DNA of 64,000 nt from Streptomyces roseoviridis (GCF_039535235.1 NZ_BAAAWU010000001.1:2356001-2420000), one strand, 5' to 3'; shown: positions 35,041-45,816, numbered from the stretch's first letter. Program-made: numbers and translations. Notes: generated by a model not told the origin, from the sequence alone.

Positions 35041-38000
35041 GGTCTTGCCGCCGGTACCCGCCCCGGTGATCCGGTCGACCTGGCCATCGTGCGTCCAGGT
35101 CAGCGTCTGCTTGTCGCCGTTCTGGATCGAGGTGATCTGCTTGGTCTCACCGGTCAGCTCGTAGAGCCGCTCGGCCTCTGCCTTGACCTGCGCCCCCGCG
35201 GGGGTGGTGTAGGTCTTCGACACCTTGGTGAGCGTGTGCGGCTGGGAGCCGTCCGCCTTGCCGTAGGCGTAGTCGGTCGTGGCGTCCTTGGCCGCGTTGC
35301 CCGACAGGTCCTTCTCGACGAGCTTCTTCCGGTTGCCCAGCAGGTCGTACTCGTACTGCTGCCAGTAGCCGGAGTTGTCCGTTCCGGACGCGACGTTCAG
35401 CGTGCCGTCGGTGTTCTTCGGGGTGGTACAGGCGGTCTGGTCCTTGGAGGTCCAGGCCTCCTTCAGCTGACCCAGCGGGTCATAGGCGAAGCACTGCCGC
35501 TCCTCGATCCCGGTGGCCGCCTCATGGATACCCGTGACGTTGCCGGAGGGGTCGTAGGTGTAGGAACGGTTGGACACCAGGTTGCCGGAGACCACCGTGG
35601 GGTCGGTCTTCTCACGGTAGACCTGCTGGTTCTGCAGCTCACCGGTGGACTCGTCGTACGAGTTCTGCGCCCACACGCGGTAGGGCAGCGAGCCCAGGGT
35701 GGAGCGCATGACCTGGCCGTACGGCGAGTAGACGGTCTCCGAGCCGTACCAGTCCTTGCCCGAGATCGAGACCGGCTTGCCGTCCTCGTTGTACCGGACG
35801 ACCAGCTTCTCCGCGTCGAACCTGCCGACCTTCGGCAGAGTCGCCTCGTCCAGCATGCCGTTGTCGGAGTAGGTGTAGCTGTAGGTGTAGTCCTTCTGCA
35901 GACCCCAGGTGCCGACGACCGTGTCGGGCAGGGTCAGCGTGGTCGAGGTCGGCTGGTACTCCTTGGTGTAGCCGTTGACCTTCTGGACGTAGGCCAGGCC
36001 GTCGGTGTAGCGGGTGGCGGTGGCGGGCATGCCCTTGCCGCCTGGCACCGAGTCGTAGGAGAACTCGGCCAGGAGCTTGCCGTTGGCGTCCGTCTCACGC
36101 TGCTGCGTGGGACGGGACAGCACGTCATAGCCGTTCCACAGGGTGCCGCGGGCGTTCGTGACGGTCAGCGGCCGGTCACGGTGGTCGTACTTGGTCTCCG
36201 TGGTGCCGGTGTCGGGGTCCGTCGCGGTCACCAGCCGGCCGCGCTTGTCGTACGTCCACGTCCACGGGTGGGTCGGGTCGGCCGATGCCGTCGCCTTCGC
36301 CAGCTGGCCGCGCTTGTCGTACTCGTAGCGCGTCGACGTGTAGCGCTCCTTGACGCCCGTCGGCGAGGTGTACTCGGGCGCAGCCGGGTTGAAGGAGTCC
36401 GTACGGACGGTGCGGCCGATCGCGTCGGTGTACACCCGGTAGGACGAGGTGCCCTGCGGGTGGGTCACCTTCGACCAGTCCGGGCCGTACTCGTAGCGGA
36501 CGGCCTTCTCCGGGACTTCCTGCGAGATGGCCTCGGTCGTGCCCGTGAGCTTGACCTTGAGGACCGGCATCTCCTCGAGCACGCGGCCGAGGCCGTCGTA
36601 CTTGTAGCGGGTGATGTTCGGGACGGTGGTGTCCGCCAGCGGGGTGAACAGCTCACCGCTCGGGGCGTCCTGGTTCAGGTAGGCGTTGTTGGTCTGGTAG
36701 ACCTCACCGGCGCTGTTGTACAGCGTGTCGGTGATCAGACGGCCGCCGCCGTCCGCCTCCTCCTGCGACTGCCGCTCGCGGCCCAGGCCGTCGAAGATCG
36801 TGACCGACTTCTGAATCCGGTTCTCGTAACCACGCGCGTACGTGGTGATGTACGGAGGCTTGCGGGTCTCTCCGCCGTCCGGGTCGGAGGTGTCCGGAAC
36901 CGGCTCAGGGATCGTGTACTCGGCCCTGAAGTCCGGCACGCCCGTGGTGCGCCCCGGGGCCCAGGCTTCGCTGAGACGGCCCAGCGGGTCGAACTTCGCC
37001 TCGCTGACGTGGCCGTTGGCGTCGGTCGTCTTCAGCGTGACCGCGCGGCCCGGCTCCAGCTCCTGGACCTGAGTGTGGCCCAGAGGGTTGGTCTGGGTGA
37101 TCTTGAATACCTGACCCGTGGGCGGGTCGTAGGTGATCGCCGATTCCTTGAGGTCCGGGTCGATCACCTTGGTGACACGGCCGACAGCGTCGAAGACGGT
37201 CGTGCCGCTGGACTGGAAGTCGGTGCCGGTGCCGTTCAGCGACCAGGACTCCGTGGCCAGACCACGGCTCGTGGAGCCGAGGGCGGTGCCGTACGCGGTT
37301 CCGTCGTACGCCGTCCGGGCGGCACCGCTCAGCGTGGTGAGGTCGGCCCAGTTGGCAGTGGCGCAGGTGGTCGGGGAGACGAGGACCTGCTTCGACAGAC
37401 CGATCAGGTTCTTGGCCGTGTTGTGCAGGTACTCCAGCTTGGTGCAGGACTCGTCACCGGTCTTCCCCGTGTCACCGAGGCTCTCCACCAGCGTCGGCAG
37501 ACCGTGCGTCGACTCGTAGGTCGTGTGGCTCTTGACCGTCCGCAGCGTCCGCGTGTCGTCACCCGTGCCCGACGACTTCGTGTACGCGATCTCCTCCGGC
37601 TCGGTCACCCGCCACGCCTGCAGCGGGCTCAGGCCGTCGCCGAGGTCACGGCGGGCCAGCTCGGTGGCCTGCGGGATCGTGATGCTGCGGGTCAGCCACT
37701 CGGTGTCCGCGTCCGTCGCGTTGGAGTAGGACAGCTCTTCGAGGATGCGGCCGGCGAAGGCCTCGCGGTCGTACACGGGCTGGCCGTTGTACGTGATCGC
37801 GTTGCCGTGGATGTCCTTCACGGGGACGGTGTCGCCCATGCCGCGGTAGAAGCGGGTGACGGCCTTCGTCTTCGGGCCCTCGGCGCCGGGGACGTCCTCA
37901 CCGGGAGTGGTGCCCTCGCCGCTGTCGGCGCCGGCCTTGCGCTCACCGGTGGTGACCGTGGTCTGCTCGAAGCCGGCGAACTGGGAGTAGGTCCGGGTCG

Positions 38001-40619
38001 ACTTCTTGGTGAACTCGGCCTCGGCCAGCTTCCAGCCGGCGTTCTTGTAGTCGTACGCCGTCAGCGTCGAGTACGAGCCGGGAACGTTCGGCAGCTCCTC
38101 GATCGTGTCGACCACGTACTTGTTGAACCAGTCGATGTCCTCGACCTCGGCGTCCGGGTGCCAGAACACCGGGTAGCACAGCCGGGTGTTGGACTTCAGC
38201 GCCGCGGTCTCGGTCTTGCCCGGCAGCTTGGTGCTGTCGGTGCACTCGGGCGTGCGGGGCTTGTAGGTGACCGCCGTCTCGCCGCCGTACTCGTTGACGA
38301 CGCGGGCGATGCGCAGACGAGAGAAACCGGGCCGCGGGTCGGTCGCGGGGTCGCCGCGGTAGACGCGGTTCGGCATGTCGTCGGAGTTCGACTCGAACCG
38401 CACGGCGTTCAGCTTCACCGACGCGTCGGTGGTGCCGTTGCGGCCGTAGCCGGTGCGCTGGATCGACTCCAGCCACAGGGCCGTGTTGGCGCCGGTCTTC
38501 AGGACCGGGAAGCTCTGCTTGAGCTGGTACTCGTCGACGACCTGACGCGCGGTGGTGCTGGTGAGGCGCTGCGCGGAGGTGGTGATCTTGTCCAGGCGCT
38601 TGCGGGTCCAGAAGGTCGGACCGGCGTTCCAGCACTTGCGGGTGTACGTCGAGGTGACGGCCTTGCAGTTCAGGTCGGCCGGGGTGTCGTACCAGATGCG
38701 GTACTTGCCCGGGTCCTTGTCCGTGAAGTGGTCGACCGTGTCGTTGGCGTCCGTGCAGGTCAGGCCCGCCTCGGGGAAGCAGCGCTCGGCGACGGTGAAG
38801 CCGATGCGCGCCGGGGCCTCCGCGGAGAAGAGCGTGTCCTTGCGCTGGCCGTAGTAGATGTGCTTCAGGTAGCTGCCGCGGTGGTACTTGACCGGGCCCT
38901 TGAAGTAGAAGTTCTTCGCGTAGTAGTTCTGCTCGCGCGCGTACCAGAGGGACATGGCGTTGCCGTGGATGTCCTCGACGTAGTCGAGGTTCCAGCGCCA
39001 GGCCTGGAGGCAGGAGGAGTTCTTCCAGCCGGTGGTCCCGGTGCCCGCGTAGCAGGGCTCACCCGAGTGGTTGCCGTAGACCGGCACGGCGAGCACGGAG
39101 TCGGTGTACGGGTCGTCGGCGGCGGTGCCGTTGTCCGACCAGCCGGGAGCTTGTTCAGACCGAAGTGGTAGCGGGTGCCGTCCTTGGTGGTGACGACCCA
39201 GTACTCGCCGTCCGCGTCCTTCAGGCCCGAGCGCGGGTCCTTGGACGTGTCCTTGATGCGCTCGATCTTCGAGCCGTCACCGTTGGCGGTGAACCACTGG
39301 TTCTTGGTGTCGTCCCACACCAGCTCGGTGGTCGAGCCGCCCAGCGAGAGGGTGGCGTTCTCCGAGCCCCAGCACAGGTCGGCCGTCTTGTGGTCCTTGT
39401 TGTTCGCCCCGGTCCGCTTGGAGTCCTGGCGGCAGTTGTTGTACGACCGGGTGATCGAGCCCGGGTTGTAGTCCCAGCCGTCACCGATCCAGGAGGCCTG
39501 GTTGTTCGACGCCGAGGTGCGGCCGTCGACCGACTGGGAGTTGTACGACAGGTTGACCTTCGGCATCAGGCCGCCGGCGGTCTCCGGGACCTGCACCTGG
39601 TACGAGTAGGTGAAGGCGCCGTTGGAGGAACCCGCCGCCCAGGAGCCGGAGGACAGCAGCGGCGTGGCGGTGAAGTCGCCGGACGCCGAGGAGCCGGTGT
39701 CCATCGCGCCGACGACCTGGCGGCCGTTGGCGCCCACGTTCTCCGAGAAGGCGGCCTTGCGCGCCGAGGCGCCCGAGACCTTGGAGGTGTCCTCGTCGGG
39801 CAGCAGGTTCGCGACCGGGATCGTGCCGGAGAGGATCTGGCGGGTCGCGGCGTTCTTGGTCTTGCCGGACGTGCCCTTCAGCTTCGTCTTGGCCGCCGGC
39901 ACCTCCTTGACGGTGCTGCGCAGCCGCTCGACCTCGAGGTCCGGCTCGTTCTCGCCGGCCATCGTCTCGACGCCCGTGTCGGGCGCACAGTCGCCGGTCT
40001 CCGGAGAGTCGATGACACAGCTCGGCAGCAGGACGAGGCCGAAGCGTTCGGCGGCCAGCTGGCCGTAGCGGTCCTCGAAGGCGGTGGTGTCGACGTCGAC
40101 GAGCACCTGGGCCGCCGGGTCGGCCGTCGCCGGGGGCACGATCTCCATGATCATGCCGGGCACGCCGGTGTCCTCGGACGTGGTGGTCGCCTTGACGGCG
40201 ACCTGCCAGTCACCGGCGATCGCCGCCGGGTCCTGGCCCGCCGGTACACCGACACCGACCGGCAGGAGGGTCGAGGTCGTCGGGTTCACGACCTGGACGG
40301 TGGTTCCGGCCGGGGCCGTCGCCGGGTCCGCCTTGCCCGCGTCCGCCGCCCACGGGTCCGTGGCGACCGGCGCGTACGGCGTGATCGGCTTCTCGTCCGC
40401 CGTGGTCAGCTCCTTGGGAGCCTCCGTGTCCTCCGGCAGGGTGGTGCTCTTCGGGATGTCCGGGAGGTCGACCTGGGAGGTCGTCTCCTCACGGCTCATC
40501 CCGTCGCCGGGGACGGCCAGGGCCTGCGACCCCAGGCTCGTCACCGTCAATGTCGATGACAGCAATAGGACGATCGCCGCGCGGCTTCGCCGACGGCGCC
40601 GTCGTTGTGACTCTGTCAT

Positions 40620-41108
40620 GGCTAGGCGATCCCGCCCGAGCCATGACAGTGGACCTGAAGCACGCATACGCGTCGACTCCCACCCAGACGAACAAGACAA
40701 CGGGGATGAGGTGCGGAAACACCAAAAGCACGCGCCTGTTGTTCAGGCGCGTGCGTGCGCACTCTCTGTCATGTCCGGCGCATTTACAAGATCGGTTCCC
40801 GGGAGCGCCAGGGTGTGAAGATGAGATTGGTCACGCCCTGTTTGCCCCCAGAGCGCGATGGTGTAGACCTTTACCCTGAATCAGGCGAATCGGGCATCGG
40901 GAATCTAACGCTCCACCAAAACAGCCGAATAGCCACGTCCTGACGGGGTCACAGATTCTTCCACAGGGCCCCATAACGTCTTCATAAAGTCTTCAGATGT
41001 GGACGTGGCCTGCCCGCCGTGTGATCGTGTGCGCGCCTTATGCCCCGCGGTCTGTCCGTCGGGGCCATCTGTGCTGTCCACCATCCGTCTTCACGGGAGT
41101 AGACCGCC
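40620..41108. promoter_or_regulatory. Divergent control region of RHS and FG-GAP genes, with a leader attenuator
   Basis: 489 bases, A/T-richer than the flanks. On the minus strand, an 11-bp stem (40754-40744 / 40738-40728, loop AACAA) is followed by TTTTGGTGTTT, a clear intrinsic-terminator layout about 110 bases before the RHS start. On the other side, GTCTTCA is directly repeated at 40978 and 40989, an 11-base period as used by OmpR-type regulators. AT-rich stretches at 40930-40990 are the likely promoter area of the plus-strand gene. Confidence 0.6.
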
Positions 41109-44100
41109 GTGTCCGCGCCGCCGCCTCGTCTTCTCAGCCCATTCGTGCGCACGCGCACACGGCTGACGCTCACTCTCGGCCTCGTTCTGGCCGCACTCAC
41201 CGCTGCTCTGCTGCCCTGGTGGCAGCCGAGCGACTCCACCACGGCCCAAGGGCCCCGACCCACCGACGCCACGCAGGCGTCGACCGGTCCGCGTGACGAG
41301 GCCGCCGCCGCGGCCGAGGCCAGGCGGACCGGGAAGCAGGTGCTCGTCGACACGGCGACCACCCAGACCCGGCTGCTGTGGGCGATGCCCAACGGCAAGA
41401 TGCGCACCCAGATCGACGTCATGCCCCAGCGCGCGAAGAACGCGCAGGGCACGTGGGCGCCGATCGACACCACGCTGCGCCGGACGGCGGGCGCGGGTGC
41501 CCTTGCCATCCGCCCCGTCAACGCCGCCGTACCGGTGCGCTTCGCGGCTGGGAGCCGGTCCGCCGTCCGCGCCGACCGTTCGTACGTCCGCGCGCCGCTG
41601 ACCGGCGAGACCGTTCTCGCCGAGATCGACCTGGACGGCCACACCATCGCCTACACCTGGCCGGGCACCCTGCCCGAGCCGGTGCTCGACGGCCCGCGCG
41701 CCCTCTACCCGGAGGTCTTCCCCGGCGTCGACCTGCTGCTGATCGTGCGCACGGACGGCGGTTTCGGCCAGCTCCTCATCGTCAAGGACAAGCAGGCCGC
41801 CTCGAACAAGGCCCTCGCGACCGTCTCGTACGGCCTGCGCTCGAAGACGGCCGTCTTCCGCCAGGACGCCAAGGCGAACCGCATCCAGGTCGTCGACAAG
41901 CGCGGCCAGGAGGTCGGCAGCATCCCGACCCCGTTCGCCTGGGACTCGGCCGGCCGCGACCCCGAGCTGCCCCAGGGCACCCCGCAGCGCACGTCCACCG
42001 CCTCGACGGCCGACGTGCTCAAGCTCTCCGGCCTGACCGGCATCGAACCGGGCGCCAAGTCGGCCCAGCTTCCCGTCACCCTCGATGGTGAAGGCACCGG
42101 CACGGCGGCGCTCGGTCTGAACGTGGCGGCCTCGGGCCTGCTCACGGCCGAGGACACCACGTTCCCGGTGTTCATCGACCCGCCGCTCAACAGCCCGTGG
42201 GCCGGGTGGACGGTGGCGTACAAGAAGTACCCGAACTCCAGCTTCTGGAACGGGACGAACTTCTCCTCCGGCACCTCCGACGCCCGCGTCGGCTACGAGA
42301 AGGACACCGGTGGTCTCGCCCGCTCCTTCTGGCGGATGAAGTTCGACACCGCTTACAAGGGTGCGCACTTCGACTGGGCCACCTTCAAGATCCTGAACAA
42401 CCACTCCTACTCCTGCACCGAGCGCCAGATGGAGTTCTGGCTGACGGGCGGCATCTCCACCGGCACGACGTGGAACGCCCAGCCGGCCTGGTCGCGGGTC
42501 CTGCACAAGAAGTCCTTCGCGCACGGCTGGTCCTCGACGGGCTGCCCCGACGCGTGGGAGTACTTCACCGTCACCTCCGCGGCCCAGGAGGCCGCGGACA
42601 AGGGCTGGAGCACCATCACCCTCGGCATGCGGGCCACGACCGAGACCGACACCCTCACGTGGCGCAAGTTCGCCGCGACCGGTGCCCGCATCGAGGGCGT
42701 GTTCAACCGTCCCCCGAACCAGCCGAGCGTCGGCATCTCGTCCCCGGGCGGCACCTGTGTCCCGGGCCCGACGAACACCATGCTGATCGGCCGTACGACC
42801 ATCACGCTGAAGGCCAAGGCCACCGACCCGGACAGCGAGATCCCGAAGCTGCGGTTCCGCTTCTGGAAGGACGGCAGCACCACCAAGAAGGAGTACGTCG
42901 CCACCATCAGCTCCTCCACCGGATACGGGCAGATGGTCATCGAGGCGACCGACCCGCTGCTGAAGGACCTCACGGCGAACACGCTCTTCAAGTGGGACGT
43001 GCGCTCCGAGGACGCCACGTACCCGGACCCGAAGTCCACCTCGACCTTCTACCCCAACGGCGACTATCCGTGCCACCTCACCGTCGACCCCACCGCCCCG
43101 CCGCAGCCCGACATCACCAGCACGGTGTTCACCGAGGCCACGAACGACGGCGCGACCTGGGCGAAGGTCAACTTCGGCAAGCCCGGTGACTTCACCTTCA
43201 CCGCCGCCGGCGCCACGAAGTTCCGTTACGGCTTCGAGGGCCAGGGCTACGTCGACGCTCCGCCGCCGGTCAACGGCAAGGTGACGATCACCAACGTCAC
43301 CCCGCCGCACGCCGGCCCGACCCAGATCAACGTCTACGCCTACGACGCCAACGGCAACCAGAGCCTCCGCGGCGACTACAGCTTCTACCTGCCGCCGCGC
43401 GACACCGCCGACGGCCCGATGGACACCGGCGGCGACAACATCGCCGACCTGCTCGTCCTCTACGCGGACGGCCGGCTCAAGAACTGCGTCGGCGCCCCCG
43501 CCGACCCGGCCGTTCCCGGCACCGGTGGCGAGCTCTACAGCTGCCTCGACGCCTCCTACGTCACCGCCGGCAAGAAGGTCAACCCGGCGAACCACTGGGT
43601 CGACGCCGCCGGCACCGGCTCGCTGATCGCGCACTACAACGACGTCTACCCGGGCGACGGGTCGACCGACCTGTTCGCGGTCACCCCGGACAAGCAGTTC
43701 TGGCTCTACCCCGGTGACGGCTACGGCACGTTCAACGTCGACCACCGCATCAAGATCCGCCTGCCCTCCAACGCGCCCGCGCCGTCGACGTGGACGCAGA
43801 TGAAGGCGATCGGCGACATCACGGGCGACAAGCACGCCGACCTCGCCATCCGCGCGGGTACCGCGTTCTGGATCCTGTCCGGCTACACCGGTGCCAGCTT
43901 CCAGACCGCCACCCTCATGGAGGGCTCGGCCTGGGCCAGCACCGCCCGCGACATCGTCAACATCGCGGACATGAACAAGGACAACACGCCCGACCTGCTG
44001 TGGCGCAACGTGGAGAACGGCAACATGTACGTCCGCCACGGCAAGCCCGGTGCGGTCGCCGGCAGCGTCGACCTGGAGTCGATCAAGCTGGCGGCCAACT

Positions 44101-44321
44101 CGGCCAACGGCGACGTCCAGTTCGGCACCAACTGGACCGGCACCAACGTCACGGCCGCGATCGGCATCCCCGACGTCAACAAGGACGGCGTGCCGGACAT
44201 CTGGGTCCGTGACGGCGCCACCGGCAACATCAGGCTGTACTACCCGTCCACCACCAACACCAACGCTCCGGTCAAGACGGTCCTGTCCGTCGACTGGAAG
44301 ACGGTGAAGGCGTTCGGCTGA
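41109..44321 (+). CDS. Secreted DNRLRE/FG-GAP repeat protein, divergent partner of the RHS gene
   Basis: 1070 residues. GTG at 41109, GGGAG nine bases before. A single N-terminal hydrophobic segment (TLTLGLVLAALTAALLPWW) acts as signal or anchor. Residues 60-360 resemble the N-terminal beta-rich part of streptomycete wall/RHS-associated proteins (RRTGKQVLVDTATTQTRLLW). Residues about 365-540 form a DNRLRE-like domain (ARSFWRMKFDTAYKGAHFDWATFKI), then a fibronectin/Ig-like region. The C-terminus has FG-GAP/VCBS calcium loops: DITGDKHADLAIR, DMNKDNTPDLLWR and DVNKDGVPDIWVR. Such proteins are often encoded beside RHS genes and may help display or delivery; role inferred. Confidence 0.85.
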   Translation: MSAPPPRLLSPFVRTRTRLTLTLGLVLAALTAALLPWWQPSDSTTAQGPRPTDATQASTGPRDEAAAAAEARRTGKQVLVDTATTQTRLLWAMPNGKMRTQIDVMPQRAKNAQGTWAPIDTTLRRTAGAGALAIRPVNAAVPVRFAAGSRSAVRADRSYVRAPLTGETVLAEIDLDGHTIAYTWPGTLPEPVLDGPRALYPEVFPGVDLLLIVRTDGGFGQLLIVKDKQAASNKALATVSYGLRSKTAVFRQDAKANRIQVVDKRGQEVGSIPTPFAWDSAGRDPELPQGTPQRTSTASTADVLKLSGLTGIEPGAKSAQLPVTLDGEGTGTAALGLNVAASGLLTAEDTTFPVFIDPPLNSPWAGWTVAYKKYPNSSFWNGTNFSSGTSDARVGYEKDTGGLARSFWRMKFDTAYKGAHFDWATFKILNNHSYSCTERQMEFWLTGGISTGTTWNAQPAWSRVLHKKSFAHGWSSTGCPDAWEYFTVTSAAQEAADKGWSTITLGMRATTETDTLTWRKFAATGARIEGVFNRPPNQPSVGISSPGGTCVPGPTNTMLIGRTTITLKAKATDPDSEIPKLRFRFWKDGSTTKKEYVATISSSTGYGQMVIEATDPLLKDLTANTLFKWDVRSEDATYPDPKSTSTFYPNGDYPCHLTVDPTAPPQPDITSTVFTEATNDGATWAKVNFGKPGDFTFTAAGATKFRYGFEGQGYVDAPPPVNGKVTITNVTPPHAGPTQINVYAYDANGNQSLRGDYSFYLPPRDTADGPMDTGGDNIADLLVLYADGRLKNCVGAPADPAVPGTGGELYSCLDASYVTAGKKVNPANHWVDAAGTGSLIAHYNDVYPGDGSTDLFAVTPDKQFWLYPGDGYGTFNVDHRIKIRLPSNAPAPSTWTQMKAIGDITGDKHADLAIRAGTAFWILSGYTGASFQTATLMEGSAWASTARDIVNIADMNKDNTPDLLWRNVENGNMYVRHGKPGAVAGSVDLESIKLAANSANGDVQFGTNWTGTNVTAAIGIPDVNKDGVPDIWVRDGATGNIRLYYPSTTNTNAPVKTVLSVDWKTVKAFG

Positions 44322-44348
44322 TCCCGGCCGCCCGCTGACCAGAACACC

Positions 44349-44387
44349 GAGCCCCGGTCGCCTGCCTCGCGCAGGCGACCGGGGCTC
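44349..44387. terminator. Strong terminator between convergent genes
   Basis: Perfect 17-bp stem GAGCCCCGGTCGCCTGC (44349-44365) / (44371-44387) with a 5-base loop, followed by GCCCCTTTTCC. It follows the FG-GAP gene and also blocks readthrough from the ferritin-like gene. Confidence 0.92.
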
Positions 44388-44461
44388 GCCCCTTTTCCGT
44401 ACGGTTGCGGCCGGGGCTCGCCCCTTTCCCGTACGGCCGGGCTCGCCCCTTCCCGTACGCG
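44383..44461. repeat. Three copies of a mini-hairpin repeat
   Basis: GGGGCTCGCCCCTTTTCCG and close variants (…CCCTTTCCCGTACGG, …CCCTTCCCGTACG) occur in tandem after the terminator, each with GGGG-CTCG-CCCC self-pairing. The first copy shares its GGGGCTC with the terminator arm. Confidence 0.7.
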
Positions 44462-44481
44462 GGGACAGGCGCGGGCGTCCG

Positions 44482-45600
44482 CTACGAGGCCGCCTCGCCC
44501 TCCGCGATCGCCTCCGCCACCTCCGCGACCCGCGCCCGCTCCTCCGCCGCGAACCGTTCGCGGTCCAGCGCCTCGGCGACCTCCTCGTCCTGGGACATCA
44601 GCAGGTCCAGGTTGGAGTCGCCGAGGTCGAAAACGCCCATGTCGAGGTAGGCCTTCTGCAGGCGCTCGCCCCACAGCCCGATGTCCTTGACGCAGGGCAC
44701 GATCCGGCTGAACAGCAGCTTGCGGAACAGGTGCAGGAACTCGCTCTGCTCGCTGAGCTCCTCCGCCTCCTTCCTCGGGATGCCGAAGTTCTCCAGGACC
44801 TCCACCCCGCGCAGCCGGTCCCGCATCAGATAGCAGCCCTCGATGACGAACTCCTCGCGCTCGCGCAGTTCCGCGTCGGTGAGCTGCCGGTAGTAGTCGC
44901 GCAGCGCCATCCGCCCGAAGGCCACGTGCCGGGCCTCGTCCTGCATCACGTACGCGAGGATCTGCTTGGGCAGCGGCTTGTTGGTGGTGTCCCGGATCAT
45001 GCCGAAGGCGGCGAGCGCGAGGCCCTCGATGAGCACCTGCATGCCGAGGTAGGGCATGTCCCAGCGGGAGTCGCGCAGGGTGTCGCCGAGGAGGCTCTGC
45101 AGGTTGTCGTTGATCGGGTAGAGGGTGCCGATCTTCTCGTGCAGGAAGCGGGCGTAGATCTCGGCGTGCCGGGCCTCGTCCATGACCTGCGTCGCCGAGT
45201 AGAACTTGGCGTCCAGGTCGGGCACGGACTCGACGATCCGGGCGGCGCAGATCATCGCGCCCTGCTCGCCGTGCAGGAACTGGCTGAACTGCCAGGAGGA
45301 GTAGTGCCGGCGCAGCTCGCCCTTGTCCTTGTCGGTGAGCCTGCCCCAGTGGCGGGTGCCGTACAGGGACATGGCCTCGTCCGGGGTGCCGAGCGGGTCG
45401 TACGGGTCGACCTCCAGGTCCCAGTCGATGCGGGTGGCCCCGTCCCACTGTTTGTCCTTGCCCTTCTGGTAGAGGGCGAGGAGCCGGTCGCGTCCGTCGT
45501 CCGCCATGTCGTAGGACCAGTTGAAGCGGGCGGCGCCGGTGGCCGGCACCTGCCAGACGGACTCCTTCGGGGGCTGCGCGTAGAGGTCGTGCGTCGACAC
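44482..45600 (-). CDS. Ferritin-like (RNR R2-like) di-iron protein
   Basis: 372 residues. GTG at 45598-45600 with AAGGAG six bases upstream, reading (M)STHDLYAQPPKESVW. A ferritin-like four-helix domain carries two carboxylate/His sets: HGEQGAM and DEARHAEIY in the first half, VLIEGLAL and DEARHVAFGRM in the second, the E/ExxH pattern of di-iron oxidases. The C-terminus is Glu/Ala-rich and probably helical. Substrate unknown. Divergent from the AurF-like gene across 216 bases. Confidence 0.85.
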   Translation of the reverse strand: MSTHDLYAQPPKESVWQVPATGAARFNWSYDMADDGRDRLLALYQKGKDKQWDGATRIDWDLEVDPYDPLGTPDEAMSLYGTRHWGRLTDKDKGELRRHYSSWQFSQFLHGEQGAMICAARIVESVPDLDAKFYSATQVMDEARHAEIYARFLHEKIGTLYPINDNLQSLLGDTLRDSRWDMPYLGMQVLIEGLALAAFGMIRDTTNKPLPKQILAYVMQDEARHVAFGRMALRDYYRQLTDAELREREEFVIEGCYLMRDRLRGVEVLENFGIPRKEAEELSEQSEFLHLFRKLLFSRIVPCVKDIGLWGERLQKAYLDMGVFDLGDSNLDLLMSQDEEVAEALDRERFAAEERARVAEVAEAIAEGEAAS

Positions 45601-45816
45601 TGACGGCTCCTTCCGACGGTTTCCAGCAGGCTCACACGTTGGTAGACGCAGGGTCAACAAGTCGCACGCGAGGGATTGACGGCGTTACTGACGGGGAGTC
45701 TTATAAATGTCGCCGCCCGGCACCGCCCGCCGTCCGTCCCCTGGGCCGCGGCACCGGCCGGCCTCAGGACCCGCACGAGCAGCCGTCCGTCCTCCCCCAG
45801 CGAGGTGCCTCCCGTC
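45601..45816. promoter_or_regulatory. Shared promoter region of the two di-iron genes
   Basis: For the plus strand, TTGACG (45676-45681) and TATAAA (45702-45707) are 20 bases apart, a longer spacer than normal and one that often needs an activator. For the minus strand, TTGACC lies at 45655-45650 in GGGTCAACAAG (reverse). Both promoters are predicted from sequence only. Confidence 0.4.

Larger units (their letters stand above)
32542..40619 (-). pseudogene. RHS-repeat polymorphic toxin with HINT domain, interrupted by one frameshift
   Basis: Large secreted RHS protein of about 2,690 residues if one base is restored. ATG at 40617-40619 (MTESQRRRRRRSRAAIVLL) with a signal peptide ending near ALA. 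The N-terminal part has SpvB/TcB-like sequence (GGLMPKVNLSYNSQSVDGRT). At 39141-39147 the frame breaks: NKLP is followed by +1-shifted codons unless CCGGG is read CCCGGG, which restores PGWSDNGTAADD. The second part (to 32542) has many YD repeats (YTYDPSGNVTGIHE), a ricin-type lectin insertion, the RHS core (GARLYDPVVGRFLSADPLMD), a Lys/Ala coiled coil, a Gly/Ser linker, a HINT domain and a unique C-terminal tip. As sequenced the toxin part lacks its own signal. True mutation or sequencing error cannot be told apart. Confidence 0.85.

Noticed and set aside
32758..39171. 2137-codon open frame on the plus strand
   Set aside because: It is antisense to the RHS gene, which shows clear domains; long antisense frames are common at this GC content and the translation is Gly/Val/Arg/Leu-rich without motifs.
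40978..40995. PHO box
   Set aside because: The period is right but the unit GTCTTCA differs too much from the GTTCACC consensus to name PhoP.
41091..44039. 982-codon minus-strand frame opposite the FG-GAP gene
   Set aside because: Shadow frame; the plus strand has signal peptide, DNRLRE and calcium-loop motifs.
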